64,000 bases of DNA from Ligustrum vulgare (GCA_963555705.1 OY743168.1:18730139-18794138), one strand, 5' to 3'. Counted from the stretch's first letter, positions 32,672 to 46,735 are shown. Made by a program: numbers and translations. Notes: generated by a model from the sequence alone, not told the origin.

Positions 32672-35247
32672 CTATTCACATGCCAGTTTAGTGTCGAAGC
32701 TACTTAGACAGATAGCGAATGCCTGAAAAGCAGATAAAGGGTATCGGTAATCCATGGTAAACATATCTTTGCTAACCTTACCAAACTGCAAGATAATCTT
32801 GTCTTGATCTGATTGGGCCGGTTGGGATGGTGTTGGTGCAGCAGCAGGCAGTGATGCAGAAACAAGCTGAAAATTCTTGACAGAGGCAACAGTTACCCTC
32901 CCCCGAAAATTAAGACACCAGCACTGCAATTGTTCATGCCACCTAGGTTGCTTGTTTTTAAGAACTAAAGGTCTCTCCTTCCCGTCATCCTCTTCCCCAT
33001 GTGGACCTATAATGTCAGAGAACCGAGCACTCGTAAACTCGGATGAGCTGTCCATCGACTTGGAGAAAGAAAAACTGCGGAATGAATCTTCAAGAGAGCA
33101 AGGAGCGAGCTCAGGTTGGCCTGGGACAATACCACCAGACTCGAGGGCCGAGGTAGGTATGGAATGCATGATGCAATGCATCCTACGTGGCCCGCTGGTG
33201 CCGAGCACATTGAGCTTGTACGTGACCTGAGCAATGTTGTGGCTTCCACTTGGGACTTTTGGAGACACTTTTGAGTAGAACCTGCGGCTAGTACGACCCG
33301 GTGGAGAAATATTAGAACTGTTGTATGGCAGCTGTGTGTCAAAAATTATGAACTTAGTGCCGAGGAAATTCGACCTGAATTAACAAAGAAGCACACACAA
33401 GTTAGTGTGCATGACAGTCCAACAATAATTAGTGCTTTAAAACAAGCAAATACTCATGTAAGAACTACAAATCAGTGAAAACACAGAGCTTTAACATAAT
33501 ATATGGATGTACTCTCAGACTGACAGAATATTGCTTCTTTAAAAAAATTAAATAGATTATTTGAGTTATTACTTATTTCGCACAAGATTTAATTGAAGAA
33601 AAAGATAAGCATAATTTCACGTAACTCCAATATCTCTTGTATCCACCTTCTCTTTTACATCAGATCGAAAAATTTCAACCCCCGTAAATTTTTATGTCTA
33701 TGTCCATTCTCCTGCCTGTGGATATGGAGCTTTTTAGTACAGGTGTGTGTAACCGCAACTGAAAGGGAAATAATACATGCATCGGTAACAGCTATATATT
33801 TTGGAAAATGTCATATTTGTCGACCATAGACGAACTCGATGAGAAGATCAATATCAACACTAGTACTTAAATACGTGCCAAGTGTTTAATGCAAGACTTA
33901 GGATTTCAACTAAACTCTAGCCTAAAATCTTTAATTCCCAACGTGAATAATCAGAATTAAAGAGGTCGGTTTGTAGGAAATAGCCATACCTTAATTTTCC
34001 AATGTAACTGCTACTTGACCTTGATATGTTATCAGCATCCATTGAAATCACATACTCTGTACATGTGGTTCTCCGATTCCGCTTTGCAGACAGAAGGAAT
34101 TTACCATTTTCTACAAGTAAGGCTGCAAAGTTGAATCCCATTGGGTTATTAATAAAATAATAAAGAAGAATTGATCATTCTTTTGCTAACTAACCAGTTT
34201 CTTACAACAAGTCATTAAAGTGACCCATACGACTGTGGAAACCACTTAAAGAAAAATCTTTCATTTTCATAATTCTTTTCGAAATTCAACAAAAAATAAT
34301 CACACGAGGCTGTACTTAATGGTAGATTGCTAAAAACTGAAACAGCATTTGTGGTAACGGGTATTCGAGGGGACTAATATCCAATCTCGACCAGTATCTT
34401 GTTGCCAATCATGCACTATGTATTTCCAAACAAAAGCAGATACTATATGACTGCAGAAACCAGCTCGAGTTTCGGGCTAAAGCAAAAAGGATAAATTTTA
34501 ATTTTACTCGTATTCATTTAAAGCAACCAGAGATGCAACTTCATATAAGTATCCAATCAATTTATGATCAATTATTAGCAACCCAACAAGTGTCAAGAAA
34601 TTTCAAATACCATATAACAGCAAGTCATAGCAAAAAATTCAGGTGACAAATCAACTTGGTATCCACTAAACATTTATATATCGTATCTTACCGGGGCTTA
34701 GACTGAGGTAAAGATGGTAAGTCAATTTAGATTTATCTCTCTTAATGAAGCATTGAACGGTTCCATCTCGAGGCCCTGGCTGTCAAATAAAAGCAAAAAC
34801 AAATAATCTCAGCAAACCTATCATCCAACTATCCCCTTCTAGTAATCAACTAAATTTACCCAATTATTTGAATTAGAAGTTAAAGGCAATAAGCTATACC
34901 TGCTTTAGAGAGACTGGGAACGTAAACTTTCCAGAGAACTCTAGCCTTTGAATTGTTTCCTTGCACATCTCCCTCCATGACCGACAAACAGCCGAACAAG
35001 CAACAACGTGCTTGCGAGCAGGCCACGTACTCTCGTTCTCCTCCAACCTCTTAATGACATCACGAAGTAACTCTGGCGGGAGGCTAGCCCAACAACTACT
35101 CTGGATGACCAGAGGTTGGTCATCCAACTCGTGTACAAAACCATGAGACTTCTCCCTGTGGTGACTGTGCAGCCTAAAGTCAAAACTCCGTCTTGATAAA
35201 CTCCCAATACTATCCCTTATATCACGAGCTATGCTTCGGAATGACAT
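32672..35247 (-). CDS. Tubby-like F-box protein (TULP), four exons
   Basis: Exons on the minus strand: 35247-34900, 34779-34692, 34122-33990 and 33374-32672. They join in frame with GT donors and AG acceptors and total 423 residues, within the family range. The start [13 protein letters not shown] is the usual plant TULP start. The F-box is [17 protein letters not shown] to [11 protein letters not shown] (about residues 54-98). The tubby domain follows from about 117: [34 protein letters not shown], then both tubby signatures, [15 protein letters not shown] and [16 protein letters not shown] at the C-terminus. By family knowledge TULPs bind phosphoinositides at the plasma membrane and pair with SKP1-type ubiquitin ligase subunits; stress and ABA signalling roles are known for relatives. 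An in-frame ATG at 35298 could add 17 residues. No disabling change is seen. Confidence 0.95.
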
Positions 35248-36858
35248 TTTCTTTAAAGAATGTATACTGGCTAGTTCCTCATTTTGGTTTCTATGCACAA
35301 CTTGAAGTCTTTATGCAGTATGAGCACGCAAACTATGTTCTCTAATTTTTAATCAGATCAAATTGGCTTGAATTTAAATCATCATCATCTGCGAGCATAA
35401 TTAAGAGCAGAAGAATGAGTATTTTGAGATTAAAAAAAAGTCATTCTATACCTTAATAACAAAGGAAATAAAAGATATAGGAAAAGCACAAACCAAGAAA
35501 AGAAGATTCCCATAAAAGAAGCTCCTCACATGGATCACTTAAAGGCAGAACAAAATAACATAAAATAATTAGATGGCTTTTCCACTTCTTAATTTTCATT
35601 TAAATAACTTTTAAACCAGCTTTAGCTTGTTGCAAAATTAGTTAAAATTGAAGCACTAACGCACTTGCAAATAATCAAGACAGGTGAAACAGCTCAAAAA
35701 TTATTAAGCTACCATCAAATACTTTTTCAGGGGCTCTAGACTATCAGAATAGAAAACAACAAATTCTTAAACGAACTAAATTTCAATATTCCAGTCTTCC
35801 TATAGACACATCAATCTAACAAATAAAACCCAGAAACAGACATATTGTTATTTACTCATAAACGCACACCCTAAACAAAAACCAGAAAAATATCGCAAGA
35901 ACACCTGAATAAATGTGGAACGCGTATAGAAACAACTTCAATTTGCATTCACATACACCTATAACAATGTCTGCTCAAACGCGAGAATATGTAGTCAAGA
36001 AACGGAATCGTATTAAGGCTACAAGAGGGGGGAGCACTTGGGTGCTGAAATTATGGTTTATCCTACGTAGGATGATGATGAACGTTTTGTATGCATCTGT
36101 CAATCAGCGGATCCTCCGGCTTTACAACACGGTTTTCTGCGTATTTTTCTTTTCGTGTGACCTCTGTCGAGAGCTTCGAAGTTTATCCTTCACTTATCTC
36201 TCGTCTCGCTGACCCTGCAGGCCTGCATAAGTCCGCATCACAGGAGTCGGGACACGTTTTACTTTTTACCTTTCTCAGTTTTCTTTTGTTTTTCTCTGGC
36301 GTTACGGTTGCTTTTTTTTTTTTCCCCCTCTCCCTTGTTACTTTTTTGAACGTTACATGTATTACTAGGATGAAGCAAATGAGCCATAATGTTTGTGAGT
36401 CCTGATCGATTCGGCTCGACTCGTAAAAAAAAGGACTTGAGCATGGAACGAATAGAAAATTAGATATTGAACCGTTTGAATTCAACTCGTAAAGTTCGTG
36501 GATTGACTCTTAAACAAACCTACAAGCTTCGACTTGTGGGACAGCTTGCGAACCGGTCCATTCTACTTGGTAACAAAAAGAAAAAAAAAAAATTTAAAAT
36601 TATCGCTGTCAAACGGTCACAATTGTGATCGTTTTTGGAGACAACTAGACCCACTTTTTATTTTAATTTGTTTTTTTTTTTTAATTCTACAAATATCATG
36701 ATTTTCTCCAAAATCTTTACAATTTAATCCCCACTTAATCTATCATTCTATTTATACTACTCTAAATTGCAATTTCCAAGTGTTATAATATTTCATAATT
36801 CATAAATCTCCTCTCATATTTCATTTTTATCTCCAATTCTTATGGCACTCACAATTTC
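35248..36858. other. upstream region of the Tubby-like gene
   Basis: It should contain the 5' leader and promoter; plant TULP genes often have a leader intron, but I could not place one here. A region at about 36090-36330 is richer in GC and CT tracts. 36590-36858 is AT-rich and contains gtcaaacggtcacaattgtg, resembling the accagaacggtcacaattt near the right end of the hAT element at 53.9 kb. Confidence 0.45.
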
Positions 36859-37244
36859 ATGGTCATTCTTCTAATCAAATTGTTGATGATTTTGTTGGTT
36901 TCAACGATATTCCAATTACCAACAATTTGTTGAATTTGAAAAATAAGGTAGAAAATACTACAGCTCCTATTACTTTGGATGATGAAGAACAGGTTCAAAC
37001 AGAAATCTGAAAAGGAAGCTAAAAGCATAGTGCTGAAATTATTTCAATATAATTGAAACAACTGCTAAAGATGGTTAAAGAAATTCGATAATGAAGGCAA
37101 GATGTAAAATTCGGACTTTTCTCTTCGAATATGGGTGGTGTCTCAACACATCTCAATGGACACTACAAACAATGTAAAAAACATGACTCGATTGAAGTAA
37201 ACCAATCAAAATTACACTTTGGTCAATCGACTCTAAATAATTAG
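36859..37244 (+). pseudogene. hAT transposase N-terminal fragment (BED zinc finger)
   Basis: The plus strand reads HGHSSNQIVDDFVGFNDIP and ITLDDEEQVQTE, then hits stops. In another frame FSSNMGGVSTHLNGHYKQC is the second half of a BED zinc finger, followed by IEVNQSKLHFGQSTLNN. The intact equivalent in the transposase at 41.4-43.7 kb has GTAHLNRHYRKC and SNQSQLQFGS. The fragment is truncated and frameshifted with no catalytic part nearby, so it is a dead hAT piece. Confidence 0.75.
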
Positions 37245-39400
37245 GTCTAATCATAAGATCTAGACCTTAAATTTAAACAATTATAAGTATTTTAGAGTTT
37301 GATATTGTTTAATTGTGTATTCATTTTGATTATTTCAGGCAAAACTCAAATTTGGACATATTAGAAGGTTAAACATGAAAAATGACTAAAATCATAAAAA
37401 AAAGGGCAAAAGTGTGGACCAATTTATAAACTTTCAAAAGATAAATGACTGATGGTGCAAATAAAAAGGTCCAAATTGAAATGAAAGTGAAAGTATAATG
37501 ACTAAATCGAAGAAGTTAGAAATATGGAGGACTCAAAGTGCAAATGCATAAAGATTGAAATGAAAAAAACTAAGAAGGCTTGCCAATGCGATTGCATAGG
37601 CAACCTTGCGATCGCAAGGCAAGCACCTGGAAAAAGAAGAACTGAAATGCGTATAACATTGTGATTACAAATATTTTCACCTTGCGCTCGTAAGGCATTT
37701 CGGTTAGGGAGAAATTCAGGAATTTTATGGTAATTAGGATTCCGTAACCTATTTTTAGTCTTCGTCTTGACTCGATTTTAGTCTCTTTTTTTTGGGGAGG
37801 GGGGGGGGGGATATATATACTTCTTTTCATTTTACATTAGAGGGATTTTGACCTATTGTAAATTGGGGGCAAGACTGATAGAGATCAAGGCCAAGAATTC
37901 AAAGAATACATCAAACAATTGAAGATCCAAAATTCGGGTTAAAGATCAAGAAGAAGAAATTGATTTATTCCATTCCTTTGATTGTTCTATTTTTTGGGTG
38001 ATGTTTCTCCAATTATTTTTGCATTCCCGTCGAATTATTTGATTGCTCGATCACCATTAGATAATTAGTTGCTGAATGTAGTATTGGAGAACTTACAATA
38101 AGTTTAGAACGCAACAAGATTAAACGGATGAACAAGATGTTAAGAGTAACAATATGTCATGTACAATCTCTTTAATAATTGTATTATTTAATGCATCATA
38201 TGCATTCGCATTCGGACTAAGAATAGATTCGAGTAATGTTTATGATATATTTAATTTTGTCTCGAAAAAGAAAATTAATTATATTAGATTTATCGATTGC
38301 CTAGACACATGAATGGGCTAAATTATATAAGTGAGAATTAAAATAGATATTAATATGTGGACTCAAATTCCAATACATTCACTCTTTATATTTACAAACC
38401 GAATTCTACATATTTGAAATTTTAGATTATTTCAAACAAAACAAAAATCTTTTGTGCTTCTTACATTGAATCATTATTTCAATTTTTATTTTTTTTTTTG
38501 AAAGATTATATAAACCGAACTACACATGAGAATGTGGTTCTGTTGACATAACCAGACCCAGTGGAAAAATAATTGCTTGATCTCAAGATTCATTGCAAAA
38601 TTTACATAGACTACTTTAAAAATTAATTAAATGTCAAACACAAATAGTGTATAATGTATATATTATAGATTTTCTCAAACATTAATTTATTGTTCTTATT
38701 TTTCTTTTACTGATATTTATTTTCAGTTTTTTTTAAAACAAACGTATAAAGCCATTTTCTTTTATGGCTTATAGTAACAGATTTATAATTTCCAGAAAAC
38801 CATACATACATCTTGGCGAAAAGAATACAAATTATAGCTTAGAAATTTATTTTTCTATGGCTTATCGTAACAGATTTATAATTTTCAGAAAATCATACAT
38901 CTTGGCGAAAAGAATACAAATTATAGCTTAGAAATTTATTTTATGCCAGATTTATAATTCTTATCTCAGTTTCAATTTCATCATATTCTAAATGTCGATC
39001 TACAGTTAATGGGAGAAAAAATGAATTTCCGTAAGAAGAATAGTAATTTCAAATTTATTTTGATAATTTTTTTCTCAATTACCTTTGAACCATGCTACGT
39101 TGCAAGATTGATTTACCGATTGACTTACCTACAATACATTTATCAGACATCCATCACTTTACCCATCACATCATCTTTAAAATCAATCACCATAATTGAG
39201 CAAACACATAAGTTGATAAACTATTGGATAAATCAATCTGATTAAGTAAATTAATCCATTACCTTTAGTGATAGAAATTGTTCAGGAAAAATATATTTCC
39301 ACATAATTAACACGGCTTATATTACCGTTGTAGGGGAACGAACCGGTGAACATGTACATCACCCGTGGCAAAGAAGATCAAACGCACAAGGATAAATTAA
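37245..39400. other. AT-rich intergenic DNA with possible LTR relic
   Basis: 37420-38110 has features common in degenerate plant LTRs: phrases of the ggtccaaattgaaatg type, a palindromic gcgatcgc at about 37608 and a G-run at 37797-37811. No boundaries could be fixed. The rest is AT-rich. A short ORF at 39009-39245 has no recognisable similarity. Confidence 0.4.
38763..38942. repeat. tandem duplication, 93-bp period, two units
   Basis: Units start at 38763 and 38856 with tatggcttat. Both run through cagatttataattt, catcttggcgaaaag and ttatagcttagaaattta. A four-base difference (catacatacatc versus catacatc) and a few substitutions separate them. Confidence 0.9.
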
Positions 39401-39869
39401 GGCTGCATTTGATTGGTAAAGTTTTCATGAAAAAATATATTTTTCAGGTGACTTTTCAATTTTTGCACTGTATGATAGCCTAAGTTTTTCATAGAATTTG
39501 TTTACTAACTTGTTTTGAAATTCGATATTTTTCTTAATTTGGAGGAATTCGTTTTTCAGGGGGAGGAGATTTTTATTTTTCATGAAAAATCGTTTACCGT
39601 TTTCGTCACGTTTAATTCTTTTTGTTGTTATTAATTGATTTTTTTTTTTCAAAATTAATACTATTATTATAAGTACAAATGTGTGAAAAATAAAAAAAGC
39701 TAAATTTTATTTTATTTTTAATGAAAAAAATGACAATCAAACAACAAAAATTGAAAAAAAATTTCACTTTTCCACCTAGAAAATTAAATCAATCAAATAA
39801 ATTGAACTTTTAATTCCCAAAAATTCATTTTATTTCCACCCAAATTCCATTTCGCTATCAATCGCAACC
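39401..39869. mobile_element. Tourist-like (PIF/Harbinger) MITE
   Basis: The left end GGCTGCATTTGATTGG and the inverted right end GGTTGCGATTGATAG match, and TAA lies on both outer sides (39398-39400 and 39870-39872). The interior is AT-rich with tttttcatgaaaaa palindromes and no coding potential. Confidence 0.65.
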
Positions 39870-41446
39870 TAAATTTAACTGGCAAAAAAAGGTATATGAA
39901 AAAATATTTTGTATATTGCACATACGTGTGTGTGTATATATATATATAAAATAATGCACTAACACACAACGAAAATGATTAAAATGTAAACATATATGTG
40001 TGGTACGTTATAATTTTAGTTGTGTAGTTAGGGGTGGGCAAAAAAAAGGGAATCGAAATGATCGAATCGGAACCGAAAAAATCGGAACCATATGGTTTTA
40101 AAAAAATAAAATAGGAAATTGGTTTTGGAATCGAGAACCGGTTGATTTTCGGTTCGGTTCTTGATTTCCCCTTTAGAACCGAAAAATCGAAGTTAGAACC
40201 GGTCTTTGATTCTTGTTTATTTTTTTTATGGTCTTAATTGGTTGTCCTAAAACTAAAAATCAAAAGAATTTATAATTTTTTTGGGTAAAGTGAAAACGAT
40301 TAATTTTTTTTTTTTTTTTATGAAATTTGTTACGTTTCTACATCATTGTAACCTTTAACTTCATACTAGGACTGAAATTCTTAGTAAATGAAAATCGAAT
40401 GAGACTAACTTATTAATAAGCGAAGTTGTAAATGACCACGATTGAGTTAATTAAATATTTAAATACAAATATAAAATAATTAATAATAATGCATTTAAAA
40501 CTCATTATTCAACCCACAAGTTTACTATATTGCCATCCTCGAAAAACCTTCTAAATCATTTGTTTCCTATTTTTATTTATAAATTTCTTGCATTTTATGG
40601 AGAATCCTATACTTTCTTTGAGGTAAAAGGATTTTCGAAATCCTTGATTTTGGTATATTCGGTACAAGTTTATTTCAGGTTATTGTAGAGGTGGCAATGG
40701 GCCAGGCCGGCTCGGCCCATGGCTCGTAATGCTCGGCTCGTCAAACGGACGAGCTCGGCTTGGCCCACGAGCCGCGAGCTCGTGGGCCGAGCCGAGTTCG
40801 GCTCGTTTAGCTCGTTTTTTTTTTTTAAAAAAAAAACCTCTCTTACCGTTTTTTTTTTAAAAAAAAATCCCCCTTGTCTTACCGTCTTACGTTGATTTAG
40901 TCGACAATCTAATCGATAACTAAAATATTTGAAATCTTGAATACTAATATAGTAATATATTTAATATTATTGATATAAATTCTTAATTAGTTATAAGTTA
41001 TAAATATAAGTATAATATTAATAACTAATAAGTTATGTATTAAATAAATTATTAATAACTTAATAAGTAAAAAAAAAATGTTTGTTAGTTATTAGTAGAG
41101 AATTAAATTGAAAGTCGAAATGATTAATTATAATTTATAAGTTTATAAGTTATGACGTAAATAAAAATTTGTTCAAATAATCAAATATCCAATTATAATT
41201 TGAAAAGACAAAAACTAAAATGAAGTAAATAAATTAAAATTTAAAAGGTTAAAAAATAAAATGAAACCCTCCACCTTTTTTCCAGGCTTGGGACCGGCTA
41301 CTAAATAGTCTTATTTGAATAATTGAATATTCTAGAAGGTGGAGTTAAAATTGTACACGAACAATTTGTTACGTGTACAATTTTTGTTTTGAAATCAAAA
41401 TTATATTTTATTTTATATGTATAATAAAGAAATTGAAAATGTAAAG

Positions 41447-43693
41447 TTAAATATCATTTACCTGACTGCATGCAATTTCGGCATACTTATGTTGTATACG
41501 TAAATCACCGTCTTGCCAATCTTTAACACACATCAACGCTTCCAAAATATCTTCTTTGAGTCGGTTCCTGACTTCTGACAAAACCCTTTTACCTGCACTA
41601 AAAGCAGATTCCGAAGCTACCGTGCTAACCGGAGGTGTTAGTAGATCTTTCGCAATGGCGGAAATAATCGGATATTTTCGTTCGTTTGTTCGCCAATAAT
41701 GAAGTAAATCAAATTCTAAAGAATCAGTAGACTCGACATTTCTAAGTAGTTCTTGTCCAAAATAAATATTCAATTCTTCAGGTATTTGAAGTGAACTTGA
41801 TTCGTTGATACTAGAACTAGAAGACATACTGTAAGAAGAAGTTCCTTGTGCTTGACTCATTTCTTCCATTAAATTGTATAATTCAACTTCATCGTCTCCA
41901 AGTGTAGTGTCACGTGATGGTGCATATTGTGTATGACTATTAGTTGTTCCTAATCGTGCAGCATATACAATATACATGTTTACTAACGTGCTCTCTAAAT
42001 TATTATAAGTGATAGGTTTATCCAAAATCAATGAGCTATTGATTTTTGAAACAAGAATTTCCGTACCCTTAAAATTGAAACGTGGGTCCATTATGCATGC
42101 TAAGGGAAATAACATAGGTAAATCTTCCCAATATTTTCTAAATTTTATTTCCATAGCAATTATCATTTCAGTAAAAAATGACTCATATCTATATATATAA
42201 AAAGTTCTTGCAATAATATAAAGACGTTCAAGAACTCTTGAACTAGTTGGGTAATATACCCCAGATAATATGTTCGTTGAATCGTAAAAACTTGTTAAAA
42301 AATTTTTCACTTTAAAAGCAACTTCCCAATCCGATTCTATTAATAGAGGATCATCGTCCTTTTTAAGTGTTCTACTGTTATAATATTCCATTATTATGTG
42401 TTCATAACCTTCGCATGATTTAAGTAACAAGTATGTGGAGTTCCACCTATGTCCTACGTCGGTGATAAATTTCTTAGAATCTAAATTGTATTGTAAACAC
42501 ATTGTTTCAAAATATTGTTTTCTACTCAGTGATATGGTTATGTACACTATAGCATCTCTAATTTTATCCATTTCATCTTTAATATGTTTCAAACCATCTT
42601 GAACAATTAAATTTAAAATATGACATACACATCTAACATGGAATAAGAAATCACCAAAATTCGGATTAAGAATTCTACATAATTTATCTACTACAGGTTT
42701 ATTTACACTACCATTATCGAAAGTAAATGATCGAATTTTATTTTCAAAGTCATATTATCTAATAATATCAAGTATATCATTAAATATGTTGGAGGGTTAT
42801 GAGGAAATTCTAGAATTTTAAAAGCAATAATTTTTTTATGCATAACCCAAAGTGGATCAATGTAGTGTGCAGTTGCAGCAATATAACATTTTTTGTTAAT
42901 ACCTTCCCAAATATCAGAAGTAAAAGAAATAACACCACCATAGTTATTTAAATCTACTATTAATTGTTTCTTAGTTTTAAGATAATATTGTATTGTATCA
43001 GAACGTAGAGTGTTTCGAGTAATACCTTGGTACTTGGGCTGAAGATAACGCTTGATGTATGTAACAAAGTGCTCGTTGTCCACTATTCTTAGTGGCAACT
43101 CCGCCCCCGCAACGAATTGAACCATCCCAATTCGATTCTCCGATTCGGAATACATCCAATTTGAAAGTGTTGTAGATCCCGCTCCAGAAGCACTAGTGGC
43201 CAATGAACCAAATTGTAGTTGACTTTGATTCGATTCAATGAACCCGTGCTTGGGCTGACACTTGCGATAGTGACGGTTGAGGTGTGCAGTACCAATTCCC
43301 TTTGCCCATGCTAATTGTTGTGCACAATATTTGCACACAACTTTGAATTCAGCTTCTCCTTCAATTTTTTTCCCCGTTGCGACTAATTTAAAGTGATCCC
43401 AACACTTTGAAGTTGGCTTCTTACCTTTTCTGGCTTTTCTTTTTCCTCTTGCGTCGGGAATATCGAGATCGTCTTGTAAGATTTGAACATCCGCATCTTC
43501 TTCAATATCGTCTAAGTTGATTCGTTGATTTAATGGATCTTCTTCAATGTTGTCGGGAATTGGTACGTCGTTGAACCGAAAAATTGATCGTCGAAATGAA
43601 TGTGAGATTGTGGTGTTGAATCATCATGATACCCCCCAAATCCAGGTGGACCGTCGAATAATTCATTAATAATTCTTCGGCTGCTGGGATCCA
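41447..43693 (-). pseudogene. hAT transposase with two frameshifts
   Basis: It starts at ATG 43693 with MDPSSRRIINELFDGPPGF. A first frame change near 43570 leads into a BED zinc finger (CWDHFKLV, CKYCAQQLA, GTAHLNRHYRKC; about 43410-43250). The catalytic region follows: ISFTSDIWEGINKKCYIAAT, then a second frame change near 42755, TFDNGSVNKPVVDKLC and RCVCHILNLIVQDGLKH. From 42592 the frame is open for 381 codons and includes DVGHRWNSTYLLL, the DUF4413-like middle part, and the C-terminal dimerisation region LLTPPVSTVASESAFSAGKR to ALMCVKDWQ. All family blocks are present in order. With only two frame changes the gene decayed recently, or the changes are sequence errors. Confidence 0.9.
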
Positions 43694-43982
43694 TTCTTTT
43701 GTATGTGAGTGTGGAAAAATTGAAATATAAAATGGAATATGTGTAAATTTTAATTAAGAGATGTAATGATAAATTGAGATATTGAAATTGAAATATCAAA
43801 TATATTATAACTAAGAGATATTTAAATTGAAATATCAAACTTGTAGTATATTTGTAATGTAGAAGTAGAATTGTAGAAAATAGAATAAAAATGTTGGTAG
43901 AGTAGAGATAGAGGAAGAGAAGAGTGTAAACTTATAGAGTTGTAGTGTAGAAATTAGAATAAAAATTAGAGTAGAGAATTGT

Positions 43983-46735
43983 TGTAACACCCCAAGTTCA
44001 AGAATCTCAAACCTAGGTGTTAACTTCCCTTTTTCTTTTAATGCGGAAATAAATCATTTAAAACCATGCGGAATTTAAAACGTTTACACACTTAAACGTT
44101 CCATTTTTCTCGGATGTAATTTTAGCAGAAATTTCGACAGAACCTCCTCTGTAAATTGGACTTAACCAACCTGTAGAGGGACTTCAAAACCATTTTTAAA
44201 GCATACATCTCAACTCATTCAATCCCATAATCATCAAAACCATTCAATAAGTCCCAGACTCCTCAACGATACATTTCCAAGTAAATAAACTTAGCAAATG
44301 AAACAAGAGGTGATTTAACCTCAATAATACATGAATTAAAGAATAAATAGTGAGAAATTGAAATAAATTCTAATTTAACTTTATTTTAAAAAGGTTGAAG
44401 CGGGTATAGCCTGAGTCAGCTGCCGAGTGCTCTCCTCGGATCACCTAACTTTCATCACCTGAAATGTTGGGGAGGGATTGGGGTGAGCTAAAGCTCAGTA
44501 AGTAAACCATATGCATGAATGCATGCTTATGACATGAATGCTTTTTCAAAAATTCCATGTATGTATCCCCATTTACTTTACTTTCCAAAACTTTCAAACT
44601 TTTCGAACTTTCACTTAACATTTCAAAACTTCACTTCATTCCATCGTGAGCTCACTTGATGTAACTTCTAGTCAATCAGATAACATTGGGCAATTCTTAT
44701 TTGGAACCAGATTAACATGCGCATTTCCACCGCAAAGCGGTTTAACATTCACTTCATTCCACCGCAAAGCGGCTCATTACATTCATTCCACCGCAAAGCG
44801 GCTCATTACCTTCGGGTACGCCGGTCCCCCGCGCCCCATTTCCCACTCGCATCTTTCATGACATAGAAGTACACCCATTCTTTCAAAAACTTGGGATACA
44901 TAATTTTTGACAAAAATTGCACTTTGACACATTCCTTTCATTAAAACATTTGACTTTCCCATTTCGATGCCAATGCATGCTTGATGGTTCAATGACATGT
45001 AATGTGCATGCTTGAACATTTCCTTAACTACACATAATTGCACATGGTAGACCAAAAGCATTAAAATTCCGTAATTAACACGAATGTCAATTAAGCACAT
45101 TAATTCCACATTAACATTCAACTTTGATGAAAGTAGGGGGAAGTTTACTTACCTGACGTCCTTAGCATTTACCGTTATCTGAATTTGCAAGTGGAGGAGC
45201 TTCGACTGCCCGTGTCGTCAATGTACCAACAACCCTAGTCATATTCATTCATTGCATAAAATATACTTTCAGTTCAAATTGGTATATTCATCATTCTTTC
45301 AACATTACATTAAACAAGTTAAAACAATAAGTCTTCTTTCCCTTTTCATTCTTGTGATCATTTATTCCAAACAAGGTATTAAGATATATTAAATACTTCC
45401 ATACAATGCTCGAAATCAAAAGATTTAAACCATTCGACAAAACATGTAATTTTTTGTTCACAAACACATTCGTTATTCATTTTAATAATAATCAAACATT
45501 AACCGAGATTAAAATTTCAATTTAACCCACGCGTGACTTTACATAATGACCAAAACACATAAAACCATATTCGAAAATAAGAGATAAATTTCAATCCACG
45601 TTAGAGACTCTCATTTTTTTAAATTCAAACTCAAACTAAAATATTTAACTTAACTCAAACTTTACCCAATATCAATTTACCAATTTAAACATTATAAAAT
45701 CCGAATTTTACTTGTATGTATATGCATTACCCAAATCAAAAATTTTATACTTCTTACCAAAGTTTAATATGAACTTAAATTAAACAAATTTATAATTTTC
45801 GAAACTCAAAACTTACCATAAAATCTGAATTTATACATATTCCCACATAAAAATCCAAAATCTACATATTTACATACACCTATACATACATAATCATATA
45901 CACATTCCCATACATCAATACTCACACACATAACCATCATTAAATCCTTAATTTAAGGTAAAATTCGAAAATCAACCAAAAACCAAAATCTGAAAATGTG
46001 AGAAAATTCGTACATACTTACATTAAATCCATTTATACATCAACCTATACATAAAATTCAGCATATAAATCTCTGTGTGTGTGAGCGGGTGTGTGTGTGC
46101 AAACCCGTGTGGCAGTGTGAGTAGGTGTTTGCGGGCGAGGAAGGGAAGGAGAAGAGGGGCTTACACCAAGGTATGGTGGTGGTGTCGTGGTGGTGACTCG
46201 ACGGCAGTGAGGTGGCCGGCGATGCGCCCGACGAGAGACATGGTCGTGAGGGAGAGAGAGATCGGATAGAGCAAGAGAGAGCGTGAGGGAGTTGAGACGG
46301 AGAGTGAGAGATCGTAAGTGAGAGGGTGACGATGAGGGTTAGGTTAGGGTTTAATGTTTAACTTTTGCTAAATTGCAATTTAGTCCCTCAACTCTCATAA
46401 ATTAGTAATGTAGGCTCATAACTTTCAAATAAAATTCCAGAGTGTCACCAAACTTTTCCCAACTTCAATTTAATACAATTTAGGCAACTTACTACTCAAT
46501 TACAATAGAATTGGAAAGCAACAATTTGAGATAAACAATTAGACATAGAATTGTACGTAAACAATTTATAAACATTTTAATTGGTACATTGATCGAGACG
46601 GCGTCCAAGTCCTTCCACTGCAAGATAATTCCAATTATAGATGTTAAAGATCATAAAATTATAATTTATAATAACATTCACCACAATATTACGTGGAAAT
46701 TTAAAATTGTAAGAAAAATGAAAAGTGGTCTTACA
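43983..46735 (-). repeat. gypsy LTR, left copy (element 3' LTR)
   Basis: 2753 bp. It carries three ccgcaaagcgg hairpin units at 44730-44801; the other LTR has two, one of them missing a base. A GC-rich and CT-rich zone lies at about 46075-46350 and the palindrome aaattgcaattt at about 46370. ORFs in it (for example 46075-46269, repeated at 53177-53371) have no recognisable domain. Confidence 0.93.

Noticed and set aside
37600..37620. Palindromic gcgatcgc considered as a regulatory site
   Set aside because: The same word is common in degenerate plant LTR-like sequence and nothing else supports a regulatory role.
46075..46269. 64-codon ORF, repeated identically at 53177-53371
   Set aside because: It lies inside the gypsy LTRs on the strand opposite to the element, is low complexity and has no recognisable domain. 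Its repetition follows from LTR duplication.
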